Source of the DNA: Bradyrhizobium elkanii WSM2783
GTDB lineage: Bacteria; Pseudomonadota; Alphaproteobacteria; Rhizobiales; Xanthobacteraceae
Direction: 5' to 3'
NCBI RefSeq assembly: GCF_000472865.1
Contig: NZ_AXAP01000009.1
Location: 104,974 to 168,973, forward strand
DNA: 64,000 nucleotides
Shown here one piece after another: positions 42,978 to 52,375 of this stretch. The translations under genes were made by a program, and so were the position numbers. The notes under the pieces were generated by a model, which worked only from the letters and a program-made list of their open reading frames with translations, ran no database searches and had not been told where the DNA came from. Position 1 is the stretch's first letter, and each line of letters opens with the position of its first letter.

Positions 42978-43535
42978 TTGTCCAGGACACGCAAGATCAC
43001 GACCGACGATATCCTCGATGCCGCGGAGCGGGTGGTTGTCCGTCTCGGGGCCGCGGGGCTTTCGATCGATGCGGTGGCCCAGGAGGCTGGCGTCAGCAAG
43101 TCGCGGGTCGTCTACGACCATAGGTCCAAGAGCGCGCTGCTGGAGGCGTTGATCGACCGCCGCGTCAAGGCGGAGCTTGAGCGCATCGAACAGGCCGTGG
43201 CGGAGAACGCCGGTACGCCGCATCCCGAACTGTTCGGCCGGATCGCGGACGCCGAGCGGATTCCCGACGATCGGGACAAGGCGATCGCGGTCGCGATCAG
43301 CGCCTCGATGTCGAGCGAAGAGAAGATCCAGCAGCAGATGCGCGACTGGACGATGAAGGACCTGCGCGCGATGGCTGCGGGCGCGCGGCCCAAAGCGGCG
43401 CTGATGGCCTATCTGGCGCTGACCGGCTTCTACGTCACCGAACTCCTCGGCTTCCACCAGTGGGACGCAGCCGAGCGATCCGAAATCCTGGCGGGCATCA
43501 GGACGATCTACACGTCCTATCCCGGCGAAAGCTGA
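42978..43535 (+). CDS. TetR/AcrR-family transcriptional regulator of the RND efflux operon
   Basis: The 185-residue protein starts at a TTG 7 bp after AAGGG. Its N-terminal TetR helix-turn-helix reads TTDDILDAAERVVVRLGAAG, then LSIDAVAQEAGVSKSRVVYDHRSKSALLEAL (cited as residues 29-59), followed by a ligand domain. The upstream palindrome suggests autoregulation. The membrane fusion protein gene begins 39 bp downstream, so the regulator is likely co-transcribed with the pump it represses. Confidence 0.88.
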   Translation: MSRTRKITTDDILDAAERVVVRLGAAGLSIDAVAQEAGVSKSRVVYDHRSKSALLEALIDRRVKAELERIEQAVAENAGTPHPELFGRIADAERIPDDRDKAIAVAISASMSSEEKIQQQMRDWTMKDLRAMAAGARPKAALMAYLALTGFYVTELLGFHQWDAAERSEILAGIRTIYTSYPGES

Positions 43536-43574
43536 TGCCGCCCACAATTGGCTGACACTCAAGGAAATCAAGAC

Positions 43575-44771
43575 ATGGACAGCAGCAGACCCCTGCCGCG
43601 CGTGAGGACGTATCTGGTAGCGGCGGCATTCCTTGCGCTAACGATCGGTGGCGTTGCCGCGCAGCAAGGCGCGGAACTGCCGCCGCCTGCGGTCAGCGTG
43701 ATCGAACTCAAGGCGCATCCTGTTCCGGTCGTGAACGAGCTTCCGGGCCGCATCGCTGCGACGCGCATCTCCGAGGTTCGCGCGCGTGTCTCCGGCATCC
43801 TTCAGGCGCGCGTGTTCACGCAGGGCACTCCGGTCAAGGAAGGCGACGTCCTGTACCGCATCGATCCGAAGCTCTTTCAGGTGCGCGTGACGAGCGCCGA
43901 AGCCTCGCTGCGGCGTGCCAAGGCCGTTCAGCAAAATGCGAAACAGCAGTTCGAGCGCCAGAAGACCCTTCACGACCGCGACGCCACCAGCGGCGTGAAC
44001 CTGGATGCGGCAACTGCGACCCTTGCCCAGGCCGATGCCGACGTCGCATTGGCCGAAGCCGCGCTCGCCGAGGCGAAGATCAATCTCGATTACACCGAGG
44101 TTCGCGCACCCATCAGCGGCATCATCGGCGGCGCCCTGGTCACCGAGGGCGCGCTCGTCACCGCCGATGGAACGCAGAATCTGGCACTGATCCAGCAGGT
44201 GGATTCCGTCTATGTCGACTTCACGCAATCGGCGCAGGACCTGCTCACGCTCAAGCGCGCCGTTGACGAAGGCAAGCTCGCCAGCCCGGCGCCGGGAGAG
44301 GCTCGGGTCGAACTCGTTTTCGACGATGGCGGTCTCTATGCCGAAGCGGGGCGATTGCTGTTCGCCAGCGCCAGCGTCGATTCCACCACCGGGCAGGTCA
44401 CTCTGCGCGCCGAATTCCCGAACCCGAAACACGACCTGTTACCGGGGATGTATGTTCGCGTGCGCATTGCGCAGGCGGTTCGCGAGGGCGCCATCACCAT
44501 ACCTCAGCGTGCCGTGACCCGGGCGCGCGACGGCAAGGCGCAGGTCTACCTCGTATCGGAAGGCGGGATTGCGGAGACGCGTGACGTCGAACTTGGACAG
44601 GCACTCGGTTCGGAATGGATCGTCGAGTCCGGCCTGAAGGAAGGCGAGCGCGTCGTCGTCGATGGCGTGCAGAAGGTGCGGGTGGGCGGCAAGGTTGTCC
44701 CGGAGCCATGGAAGCCTGCCGATCGGGAAGCAGAAATCTCCGCCGACCAGCCGACCAGCCGGGCGAGGTGA
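43575..44771 (+). CDS. RND efflux membrane fusion protein (periplasmic adaptor)
   Basis: The ATG at 43575 (AAGGA 8 bp upstream) gives 398 residues. An uncleaved or Sec-type N-terminal segment (TYLVAAAFLALTIGGVAAQ) lacks a lipobox Cys. The body shows the AcrA-type pattern: VRARVSGILQARVFTQGTPV, a coiled hairpin (about 105-165), YTEVRAPISGIIGGALVTEG and beta-barrel strands ending VVDGVQKVRVGGKV. It links the inner-membrane pump at 44776 to an outer-membrane channel, which is not encoded in the window. Confidence 0.92.
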   Translation: MDSSRPLPRVRTYLVAAAFLALTIGGVAAQQGAELPPPAVSVIELKAHPVPVVNELPGRIAATRISEVRARVSGILQARVFTQGTPVKEGDVLYRIDPKLFQVRVTSAEASLRRAKAVQQNAKQQFERQKTLHDRDATSGVNLDAATATLAQADADVALAEAALAEAKINLDYTEVRAPISGIIGGALVTEGALVTADGTQNLALIQQVDSVYVDFTQSAQDLLTLKRAVDEGKLASPAPGEARVELVFDDGGLYAEAGRLLFASASVDSTTGQVTLRAEFPNPKHDLLPGMYVRVRIAQAVREGAITIPQRAVTRARDGKAQVYLVSEGGIAETRDVELGQALGSEWIVESGLKEGERVVVDGVQKVRVGGKVVPEPWKPADREAEISADQPTSRAR

Positions 44772-44775
44772 TCCG

Positions 44776-47700
44776 ATGGCTCAGTTTTTCATCAGGCGGC
44801 CGGTCCTTGCCTGGGTCTTCGCCCTGTTCATCTGCATTGCCGGTGTCATCGCGATTCCGCTGCTGCCGGTCGCGCAGTACCCCAAGGTCGCGCCGCCGCA
44901 ACTGACGATTTCGACGTCGTATCCAGGGGCCTCGCCGCAGGAAATCTATCAGGGCGTCACGCGCCTGATCGAGGAGGAACTGAATGGCGCCGCCAGATTG
45001 ATGTATTTCGAATCGACGTCGGACACGTCTGGCTCGATCAGCATCAACGTATCTTTCGAAGCCGGCACCAGCATCGAGCAGGCGTCGGTCGACGTGCAGA
45101 ACAGGCTGCGGCGAATTCAATCGCGACTGCCGGCGGCGGTGGCCGCGCAGGGCGTGACCGTGGAAGAGGCTTCGGCCGGCTTCCTCATGATCGTGTCGCT
45201 CACGTCCACCGATGGCAAGCTCGATGAAGTCGCGCTCGGCGACTACTTCAGTCGCAACGTGCTTGGCGAACTGCGCCGTCTTGGCGGAGTAGGGCGCGCG
45301 CAGTTGTTTGCCGCTCAGCGCGCGATGCGCGTCTGGATCGATCCGGACAAGATGGTCGGCCTCGGGCTGACCGCCGCCGACATCAACGGCGCAATCATGG
45401 CGCAGAACGCGCAGGTCGCGGCCGGGCAGATCGGCGCATCGCCCAATCCGGTCACCACCGACCTGACGGCGACCGTACTCGTCAAGGGACAGCTCGCCAA
45501 TACCAAAGAATTCGGCAACATCGTGCTGCGGGCAAACCCTGATGGCAGCACGGTTCGGCTCAAGGATGTTGCCCGCCTCGAGCTCGGCGCGGAGAACTAC
45601 AACTTCTCCAGCCGCCTGAACGGTCAGCCGAGCGCCGCTGTGGGCGTCCAGCTTTCCGCAACCGGCAACGCAGTCGCGACGTCGCGTGCGGTCCAGGCGA
45701 AGATGGAGGAATTGTCGCGGTTCTTCCCGCAGGGCGTGAAATATTCGGTGCCGTACGACACCAGTCCCTTCGTGTCTGCCTCGATCAAGAAGGTCCTGGA
45801 GACGCTGCTCGAAGCGGTCGTGCTCGTCTTCGTGGTGATGTTCGTCTTCCTGCAGAACTTCCGCTACACGCTGATCCCGACGCTGGTGGTGCCGATCGCA
45901 TTGCTCGGCACCGGCGCGGTCATGCTGGCGGCGGGCTTTTCGATCAACGTCCTGACCATGTTCGCGATGGTGCTGGCGATCGGCATCCTCGTCGATGACG
46001 CCATCGTCGTCGTCGAGAACGTCGAGCGCATCATGGCGGAGGAGGGGCTTTCACCGAAGGACGCCACCAGGAAGGCCATGAAACAGATCACGGGCGCCAT
46101 CCTCGGGATCACGCTCGTTCTTTCTTCCGTCTTCATCCCGATGGCGTTCTTCCCTGGTTCGACAGGCATCATCTATCGCCAGTTCAGCCTGACCATGGTG
46201 GTTTCGATCCTGTTCTCGGCATTTCTGGCGCTGTCGCTGACCCCGGCGCTTTGCGCGACCTTCCTCAAACCGATCAAGCCTGGTCATCATGAGAAGAAGG
46301 GGATTGGTGGCTGGTTCAATCGCAAATTCGAAGCATTGACCGATCGCTACACCGACGCTGCCGGCGGCATCGTACGGCGCGCCGGGCGCATGATGGTGAT
46401 CTATCTCGCCCTCGTCGTTGGCCTCGGTTACTTCTTCGTCAGCCTCCCCACCGCCTTCCTCCCGAACGAGGATCAGGGCTTTCTGGTCGTTGATATCCAG
46501 GGCCCGCCCGAAGCCAGCGCCAACCGGACACTGGCGTCGATCAAGCAGATCGAGGAGATTTTCAAGACCGAGCCTGCCGTGCGCGATATCGTGGCCATTC
46601 AGGGCTTCAGCTTCTCGGGCAACGGCGCCAATGCCGCCTTGATGTTCGTCACCCTCAAGGACTGGAGCGAGCGCAGCGCGGGCCAATCCGCCCAGGCGAT
46701 CGCCGATCGCGCCAACGGGCAATTGTTTGCGCTGAAGGACGCCACCAGCTTCGCGCTTTCGCCGCCGCCGATCGACGGCTTCGGCACGACAGGCGGCTTC
46801 GCCTTCCGTCTTCAGGATCGCAATGGCCTCGGTCAGGCGGCGCTCACGGACGCGGCGGCCGAGCTGATGGAGAAGGCCGGCAAGAGCCCGGTGCTCGCGG
46901 GCCTTCGCATTGAAGGGTTGTCGGATGCGGCGCAGGTTCTTCTTGTTATTGATCGCGAGAAGGCCAACACCTTCGGCGTGACCTTCGCCGACATCAACAA
47001 CACGATCACGGCCAACCTCGGATCGTCCTACATCAACGACTTTCCGAACGCCGGCCGTATGCAGCGGGTCATCATCCAGGCGCGGGATCACGGCCGCCTG
47101 CGGGTGGAGGATCTCTTGAAGCTCAACGTCCGCAATGCGGGCGGCGGCATGGTGCCGCTGTCCTCGTTTGCCATGGCCCAGTGGCAGAAGGGATCGCCGC
47201 AGATCGTTGGCTACAACGGCTACCCCACGGTGCGCATCGCCGGCGAGCCGGCTCCAGGCAATTCGTCGGGCGCGGCGATCGCCGAGATGGAGCGCCTCGC
47301 TTCGGAGCTGCCGAACGGCATCGGCTCCGAATGGACCGGTCAGTCGCTGGAAGAGATCAAATCGGGTTCGCAGGCGCCGATTCTGTTCGGCCTCAGCATC
47401 CTCTTCGTCTTCCTGCTGCTCGCCGGCCTCTATGAAAGCTGGTCGATCCCGCTCTCGGTCATGCTCGTCGTGCCGCTCGGCGTGATCGGCTGCGTCCTGG
47501 CCGTGATGCTCCGGGGAATGCCAAACGACCTCTACTTCAAGGTCGGGCTGATCGCGATCATCGGCCTGTCGGCGAAGAACGCCATCCTGATCGTCGAGTT
47601 CGCCAAGGACTACTACGCGGAAGGCAGATCGCTGGCTGATGCCGCGGTCGACGCCGCTCGCGTCCGCTTCCGGCCGATCATCATGACGTCGCTCGCCTTC

Positions 47701-47925
47701 ACGCTCGGCGTGGTGCCGCTCGCCATCGCATCAGGCGCCAGCGCGGCCAGCCAGAACGCCATCGGCACCGGCGTTCTCGGTGGCATGATCTCCGCGACGA
47801 TTCTCGCGATCTTCTTCGTCCCGGCCTTCTTCGTGTTCGTTCTGCGCCTGCTGCGGACCAGAAGGCCGGCCGCGAACGATGAAGCGGCAGCCGAAGCTCC
47901 ACTTGCGAAGCCTTCCGAAGCGTAG
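44776..47925 (+). CDS. RND efflux pump (AcrB/MexF-type, HAE1 family)
   Basis: The 1049-residue protein has the RND layout of twelve membrane helices with two large periplasmic loops. The proton relay pair Asp-Asp is in GILVDDAIVVVENVER (about residue 407) and the relay Lys in GLSAKNAILIVEFAK (about 938). The start MAQFFIRRPVLAWVFALF is typical of the family. It begins 4 bp after the adaptor stop. It exports hydrophobic or aromatic toxic compounds; two glycosyltransferases follow. Confidence 0.95.
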   Translation: MAQFFIRRPVLAWVFALFICIAGVIAIPLLPVAQYPKVAPPQLTISTSYPGASPQEIYQGVTRLIEEELNGAARLMYFESTSDTSGSISINVSFEAGTSIEQASVDVQNRLRRIQSRLPAAVAAQGVTVEEASAGFLMIVSLTSTDGKLDEVALGDYFSRNVLGELRRLGGVGRAQLFAAQRAMRVWIDPDKMVGLGLTAADINGAIMAQNAQVAAGQIGASPNPVTTDLTATVLVKGQLANTKEFGNIVLRANPDGSTVRLKDVARLELGAENYNFSSRLNGQPSAAVGVQLSATGNAVATSRAVQAKMEELSRFFPQGVKYSVPYDTSPFVSASIKKVLETLLEAVVLVFVVMFVFLQNFRYTLIPTLVVPIALLGTGAVMLAAGFSINVLTMFAMVLAIGILVDDAIVVVENVERIMAEEGLSPKDATRKAMKQITGAILGITLVLSSVFIPMAFFPGSTGIIYRQFSLTMVVSILFSAFLALSLTPALCATFLKPIKPGHHEKKGIGGWFNRKFEALTDRYTDAAGGIVRRAGRMMVIYLALVVGLGYFFVSLPTAFLPNEDQGFLVVDIQGPPEASANRTLASIKQIEEIFKTEPAVRDIVAIQGFSFSGNGANAALMFVTLKDWSERSAGQSAQAIADRANGQLFALKDATSFALSPPPIDGFGTTGGFAFRLQDRNGLGQAALTDAAAELMEKAGKSPVLAGLRIEGLSDAAQVLLVIDREKANTFGVTFADINNTITANLGSSYINDFPNAGRMQRVIIQARDHGRLRVEDLLKLNVRNAGGGMVPLSSFAMAQWQKGSPQIVGYNGYPTVRIAGEPAPGNSSGAAIAEMERLASELPNGIGSEWTGQSLEEIKSGSQAPILFGLSILFVFLLLAGLYESWSIPLSVMLVVPLGVIGCVLAVMLRGMPNDLYFKVGLIAIIGLSAKNAILIVEFAKDYYAEGRSLADAAVDAARVRFRPIIMTSLAFTLGVVPLAIASGASAASQNAIGTGVLGGMISATILAIFFVPAFFVFVLRLLRTRRPAANDEAAAEAPLAKPSEA

Positions 47926-47950
47926 CGGTCAGCGCGGTGCAACTTCATTT

Positions 47951-49431
47951 CAGCCGTAACCATTCGGTCGCCGTTCGAAGCCGAAGCGTAGCGACGCTTC
48001 GCCAAAGTCCTCCGTGAGTCGGCCGGGCCTTCTCGAGGCGAGAAGGTCCCACCGTGCCGATCGTTCACGCTGGAGGATCACATGAAAGTTCTCATCGCCT
48101 GCACGCCCGCAACCGGCCATCTCAATCCGCTGCTGGCCGTGGCCCACGGCCTTATCGACGAACGACACGACGTTACATTCCTGACCGGCAGCATGTTGCA
48201 GCCGCGAGTGGAGGCCATCGGTGCAAGATTCCGGGCGCTTCCTGCCGACGCCGACCTCGATCTTCGGGACATGGATGCGGCCGTGCCGGAGCTCAAGAAT
48301 GTCGAGCCGGGGCTGCAATGGTTGAGCATCGCCCTTCAGCGCTTTTTTGTCGACACCATGCCGGCGCAACTTGCCGGGTTGCAGCAGCTCGTGGACGAAA
48401 TCCAGGCCGATGTCGTCGTGGCCGACGACATGTTCTTTGGTGTGCTTCCGATGCTGCTCGGTCCGCGCGCAAGCCGTCCTCCCGTGGTGCTATGCGGAAC
48501 CTCGATCCTGCACGCCACTCGTGAGGACGGTGCGCCTCTCTTCCTTGGACTGCCACCTGCAGCCACACAGGCCGATCGTGACAGCTATGCCGTCATCGCC
48601 AAGGAGTATGACAGCGTGGTCAACGAGCCCGCGACGCGCCGCATAAATGAGCTCTTGGCCGGACTGGGCGCTGGGCTGCTGTCGATGCCTCTCTTCGAGT
48701 CCGTCGTCGTGTTGGCGGACGCCTACCTGCAACTGTCGGTGCCGAGCTTCGAGTTTCCGCGCAAGCTGCCGCCCACGGTCCATTTCGTCGGTACGCCCCC
48801 GATCATTCCGAACCAGGCGCCGGTGCCGTCATGGGCCGGTGAACTCGACCGCTCGCGCAAGGTGGTGCTGGTCACGCAGGGAACGTTCGCCAATTTCGAT
48901 TTCGGGCTTCTCGTCGCGCCGACGCTCAAAGCCCTTGCCGACGAGCCGGATCTGCTGGTGGTGGTGACCACCGGCGGTCGTCCCGTCGACACGATCCCCG
49001 GCGCGATTCCCTCCAATGCCCGCGTCGCCAGCTACCTGCCATTCGAGTGGATCCTGCGCAAGGCGGATGTACTCGTCACCAATGGCGGCTATGGCAGCGT
49101 CAATCAGGCCATGAGCTATGGAATTCCGATCGTGGGCGCCGGGCTGACCGAGGACAAGGCCGATGTGAATGCACGCATCGCGTGGTCCGGCGTCGGTATC
49201 AATTTGGCGACCAATCAGCCGGAGCCGAAGGCCGTGCGCGAGGCGGTCCGGGCCGTGCTCGAACAGCCGGGCTACCGCACGCGGGCCGCGTCGATGGCCG
49301 CTGAGTTCGACAAGCGCGATACGCGATCGCTGATCGTCCGCATCATCAACGAAGCGGCGACCGGAAGCAAAGCGCCTGCGCGCCGCAAGGCGGCGGCTGC
49401 GTAACCTCGCGCCGCATCCGTTCGATATCGC
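47951..49431 (+). repeat. Tandem duplication unit, copy 1
   Basis: About 130 bp of leader beginning CAGCCGTAACCATTC, the glycosyltransferase CDS and a 3' flank ending CGCATCCGTTCGATATCGC are present again at 49488-50962. Both leaders contain GAAGCGTAGCG-type and GGCCTTCTC-type hairpin arms. The duplication therefore covers a complete gene with its leader. Confidence 0.85.
48082..49404 (+). CDS. GT1-family glycosyltransferase (UGT/macrolide glycosyltransferase-like), copy 1
   Basis: The 440-residue protein starts MKVLIACTPATGHLNPLLAV, the acceptor-side GT-B opening with the catalytic-type His in TGHLNP (residues 12-17). The donor-side domain has VVLVTQGTFAN, SYLPFEWILRKADVLVTNGG and GYGSVNQAMSYGIPIVGAG, the pattern for nucleotide-sugar binding. 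It transfers a sugar to a small hydrophobic acceptor. Next to a TetR-RND pump it suggests detoxification by glycosylation with export. The downstream gene is a full-length paralog with the same length. Confidence 0.9.
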   Translation: MKVLIACTPATGHLNPLLAVAHGLIDERHDVTFLTGSMLQPRVEAIGARFRALPADADLDLRDMDAAVPELKNVEPGLQWLSIALQRFFVDTMPAQLAGLQQLVDEIQADVVVADDMFFGVLPMLLGPRASRPPVVLCGTSILHATREDGAPLFLGLPPAATQADRDSYAVIAKEYDSVVNEPATRRINELLAGLGAGLLSMPLFESVVVLADAYLQLSVPSFEFPRKLPPTVHFVGTPPIIPNQAPVPSWAGELDRSRKVVLVTQGTFANFDFGLLVAPTLKALADEPDLLVVVTTGGRPVDTIPGAIPSNARVASYLPFEWILRKADVLVTNGGYGSVNQAMSYGIPIVGAGLTEDKADVNARIAWSGVGINLATNQPEPKAVREAVRAVLEQPGYRTRAASMAAEFDKRDTRSLIVRIINEAATGSKAPARRKAAAA

Positions 49432-49487
49432 TCGGGGGGCGCTCGCGAATGCGACGTGAGTTGCCCTCCGCTGACTCAATCCTATTT

Positions 49488-50962
49488 CAGCCGTAACCAT
49501 TCTCTCGCCGTTCGAAGTCGAAGCGTAGCGATGCTTCGCCAGAGTCCTCCTTGAGCCGGCCGGGCCTTCTCAAGGCGAGATGGTCTTCCGCGCCGATGTT
49601 CATGCTGGAGGATCACAATGAAAGTTCTCATCGCTTCGACGCCTGCAACCGGCCATCTCAATCCGCTGCTTGCAGTCGCCCGCGGCCTCATCGACGAGCA
49701 ACACGAGGTTACATTCCTGACCGGCAGCGTGCTGCGGCCGCGGGTAGAGGCCATCGGTGCCGGCTTCCGGGCGCTTCCCGCCGGTGCCGACTTCGATCTG
49801 CGCGTGATGGATGAGGTCGTTCCCGAGCTCAAGACTATCGCGCCGGGACCGCAATGGCTTCGCATCGCCATGGAACGGCTGTTCGTGGACGCCATACCGG
49901 CGCAACATGCCGGATTGCAGCTCGCGTTGCGCGACGTCCGGCCCGACGTCGTCGTGGGCGATGACATGATCTTCGGCGTGCTTCCGATGCTGCTCGGTCA
50001 GCGGGCAAACCGGCCTCCCGTCGTTCTCTGCGGGACTTCGATCCTGCACTGGACCCGCGATGATGGCGCGCCACTGTTTCTTGGGCTGCCGCCCGCTGCC
50101 ACCCAGGCTGACCGCGACAAGTATGCCGTCATCGCGCAGGAATTCGACGGGATCGTCAACGAGCCCGTGGCGGAGCGCCTGAACGGTGTATTGGCGAAGT
50201 TTGGCGTGGGGCCGCTGTCCATGCCGATGTTCGAATCCGTTGTCGCGCTCGCCGATGCCTATCTGCAATTGTCGGTGCCGAGCTTCGAGTTCCCGCGCAA
50301 GCTCCCGCCCACGGTTCATTTCGTGGGTACGCCTCCGATCATCCCGAACCAGGCGCCGGTGCCGCCGTGGGCCGCCGACCTCGATGGCTCGCGCAAGGTG
50401 GTGCTGGTCACGCAGGGGACGGTCGCCAATCACAATTTCGGTCTTCTCGTCGCGCCGACGCTCCAGGCCCTTGCGAACGAGCCGGATCTGCTGGTGGTGG
50501 CGACCACCGGCGGTCGTCCGGTCGATACGATTCCCGGCCCGATTCCGTCCAATGCCCGCGTCGCCAGCTACCTGCCGTTCGAGTGGATCCTGCGCAAGGC
50601 GGATGTGTTCGTCACCAATGGCGGCTACGGCAGCGTCAATCAGGCCATGAGCTATGGAATTCCGATCGTCAGCGCCGGGCTGACCGAAGACAAGGCCGAT
50701 GTGAACGCGCGCGTCGCGTGGTCCGGCGTCGGTATCAACCTGGCGACCAATCAGCCGGATCCGCGGGTCCTGCGCGAGGCGGTTCGGACGGTGCTCGAGA
50801 AGCCAGGCTACCGCATGCGGGCCTCCTCGTTGGCCGATGAGTTCGCCAAGCGGGATACGCGATCGCTGATCGTTCGCATCATCAACGAAGCGGCGACGGG
50901 GAAAAAAGCGCCCGCGCGCCGCAACGCCGCGGCGGCCTAACTTCGCATCCGTTCGATATCGC
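49488..50962 (+). repeat. Tandem duplication unit, copy 2
   Basis: The unit is homologous to 47951-49431, including leader, CDS and 3' flank. The offset is about 1.5 kb. Differences are scattered rather than clustered, consistent with divergence after one duplication. Confidence 0.85.
49618..50940 (+). CDS. GT1-family glycosyltransferase, tandem paralog, copy 2
   Basis: The protein has 440 residues, the same length as its neighbour, with the same ends (MKVLIA...ATPATGHLNP; PARR..AAAA) and almost the same donor domain, including SYLPFEWILRKADVFVTNGG. Most differences lie in the acceptor-binding N-terminal half, for example residues 95-120 (HAGLQLALRDVRPDVVVGDD in place of LAGLQQLVDEIQADVVVADD). 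That pattern would fit a change in acceptor range. It is preceded by GGAGGATCACA and followed by a strong hairpin. Confidence 0.9.
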   Translation: MKVLIASTPATGHLNPLLAVARGLIDEQHEVTFLTGSVLRPRVEAIGAGFRALPAGADFDLRVMDEVVPELKTIAPGPQWLRIAMERLFVDAIPAQHAGLQLALRDVRPDVVVGDDMIFGVLPMLLGQRANRPPVVLCGTSILHWTRDDGAPLFLGLPPAATQADRDKYAVIAQEFDGIVNEPVAERLNGVLAKFGVGPLSMPMFESVVALADAYLQLSVPSFEFPRKLPPTVHFVGTPPIIPNQAPVPPWAADLDGSRKVVLVTQGTVANHNFGLLVAPTLQALANEPDLLVVATTGGRPVDTIPGPIPSNARVASYLPFEWILRKADVFVTNGGYGSVNQAMSYGIPIVSAGLTEDKADVNARVAWSGVGINLATNQPDPRVLREAVRTVLEKPGYRMRASSLADEFAKRDTRSLIVRIINEAATGKKAPARRNAAAA

Positions 50963-50963
50963 C

Positions 50964-50996
50964 GCGAGGGATCAACGCCAATCGTTGATCCCTCGC
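50964..50996. terminator. Bidirectional hairpin between convergent genes
   Basis: GCGAGGGATCAACG pairs perfectly with CGTTGATCCCTCGC around a five-base loop (14-bp stem), 23 bp after the glycosyltransferase stop and touching the IclR stop codon. There is no T-run, but position and strength fit termination in both directions. Confidence 0.65.
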
Positions 50997-51766
50997 TACC
51001 GCGCGGAAACCATCTGGCTGCGAATGTCCTGCGCGGTCTTCTTCAGCGGGATCAGGTATTTCTTCTTGGCGGCGGCCTCGCTCATCGTGCCCGAGATCAT
51101 GTTGATGCTGATGGCGGCCACGACTGCGCCGATCTGGTCGCGGAGCGGCACCGCGATGCCGCAGATGGCCGGGTCAAGTTCGCCTTCGACCCAGGCATAG
51201 CCTTCTTTCTCGACGCGGCCGAGGATCGCGCTGATCCGCTGCGGATCGGTCTCCGTGCGCGGTGTCACCGGCTTGAAGTCGCCGCTCGCAAGATAGGCGG
51301 CGCGTTTCTCCGGTGGAAGCGCTGCGAGCAGCACCCGGCCGAGCGAGACGAGATGCGCGGGCAGGCGACTGCCGATGCCGAGATTGGTGGACAGAATCCG
51401 CCGCGCAGGCAGCCGCAGCGCATAGACGATCTCGCGTTCGTCGAGCACCGCCAGCGCGCAGGATTCGCCGATCTCGTTGCGCAAATCCTCCAGCGCGCGC
51501 TGGGCGTAGCCCCAATAGGGCAGCGCGTTGAGATACGACAGGCCCAGTCCCAATGCCCGTGGCTTGAGCGAGAAATAGCGGCCGTCGGACGCGCAATAGT
51601 TCAGCGTGACGAGGGTCGCCAATATCCGTCGCGCGGTCGCCCGGCTGAGGCCGGCGATCTGCGCGGCTTCGGCGAGGGTGTGGCGGCCCGGAGGTTTTCC
51701 GAGCGCTTCGACGATCGAGAAGCCGCGCGCGATCGAGCGCACGAATTCATCACTGTCCTTGCTCAT
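50996..51766 (-). CDS. IclR-family regulator (PcaR/PobR-like)
   Basis: The 256-residue protein has an N-terminal helix-turn-helix (ARGFSIVEALGKPPGRHTLA, then AGLSRATARRILATLVTLNY) and the effector domain with IGSRLPAHLVSLGRVLLAAL (about 130-149) and AVPLRDQIGAVVAAISINM (about 210). Such regulators activate or repress aromatic and organic acid catabolism. It is divergent from the MaoC pair over a 104-bp gap holding two 15-bp palindromes. Confidence 0.9.
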   Translation of the reverse strand: MSKDSDEFVRSIARGFSIVEALGKPPGRHTLAEAAQIAGLSRATARRILATLVTLNYCASDGRYFSLKPRALGLGLSYLNALPYWGYAQRALEDLRNEIGESCALAVLDEREIVYALRLPARRILSTNLGIGSRLPAHLVSLGRVLLAALPPEKRAAYLASGDFKPVTPRTETDPQRISAILGRVEKEGYAWVEGELDPAICGIAVPLRDQIGAVVAAISINMISGTMSEAAAKKKYLIPLKKTAQDIRSQMVSAR

Positions 51767-51817
51767 GGCGCATGCGTGGTTGGCCCTTGCCAGGTTCGGC
51801 CGGGTGGTTTAGGGATG

Positions 51818-51832
51818 GTTCGTATAACGAAC
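51818..51832. promoter_or_regulatory. Putative IclR operator, copy 1
   Basis: GTTCGT-ATA-ACGAAC is a perfect inverted repeat between the divergent IclR and MaoC genes. Its centre is 20 bp, two helical turns, from that of the second copy. Confidence 0.7.
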
Positions 51833-51837
51833 GAACA

Positions 51838-51852
51838 GTTCGCTAGGCGAAC
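51838..51852. promoter_or_regulatory. Putative IclR operator, copy 2
   Basis: GTTCGC-TAG-GCGAAC is a perfect inverted repeat of the same length, 18 bp before the MaoC-N start. The GTTCG core matches known IclR-type sites. Confidence 0.7.
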
Positions 51853-51870
51853 AATAGGGGAGTGGAGCGG

Positions 51871-52362
51871 ATGGCGCAAGCCTCAAGCGCGCAAAGCGCG
51901 GACTTCGAGACCGATTTCTGGAAGGACGCGACATCGCGCAAGGTCTGGGACGAGATTGTGCCCGGCGAGCCGCGCAAGACCTTGCCGTACAAGCTGACAC
52001 AGGAGGCGATCGCTCTGTTCTGCAAGGCCGTCGGCGAGACCAATCCGCTCTATCTCGACGAGGCCGCGGCGAAGGCCGGCCCTTATGGCGGCCTGGTCGC
52101 ACCGCCTTCGATCCACATCCTCTTGATGTTCGCCTGCACGCCCACCGACGACTGGATGCGCAGCCCGGGCACAGTGAATGCCGGGCAGTCGTGGAGCTAC
52201 AACATTCCGGCACGGCCGGGTGACACCATCACGTTGCAGGCGCGCGCGCTCGACAAGTTCATCCGGCGCGAGCGGCTGTTCGTGGTGCACGACAATGTCT
52301 TCTTCAATCAGCATGGCGACGTGATCTGTTCGGGTCGCGGCCAGACCATTCGTCCGATGTGA
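51871..52362 (+). CDS. MaoC/FAS1-like dehydratase N-terminal-type subunit
   Basis: The start at 51871 follows AGGGGAG by 8 bp; an in-frame GTG at 51862 is possible. The product is 163 residues with the hot-dog pattern LTQEAIALFCKAVGETNPLY and GPYGGLVAPPSIHILLMF. The usual catalytic His in NPLHxD is Tyr here (NPLYLD), as in the non-catalytic half of two-component (R)-hydratases. The next gene has the catalytic residues, so the two probably form a heterodimer acting on an enoyl-CoA. Regulated from the twin palindromes just upstream. Confidence 0.87.
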   Translation: MAQASSAQSADFETDFWKDATSRKVWDEIVPGEPRKTLPYKLTQEAIALFCKAVGETNPLYLDEAAAKAGPYGGLVAPPSIHILLMFACTPTDDWMRSPGTVNAGQSWSYNIPARPGDTITLQARALDKFIRRERLFVVHDNVFFNQHGDVICSGRGQTIRPM

Positions 52363-52375
52363 GGAGCGGCAAGCG

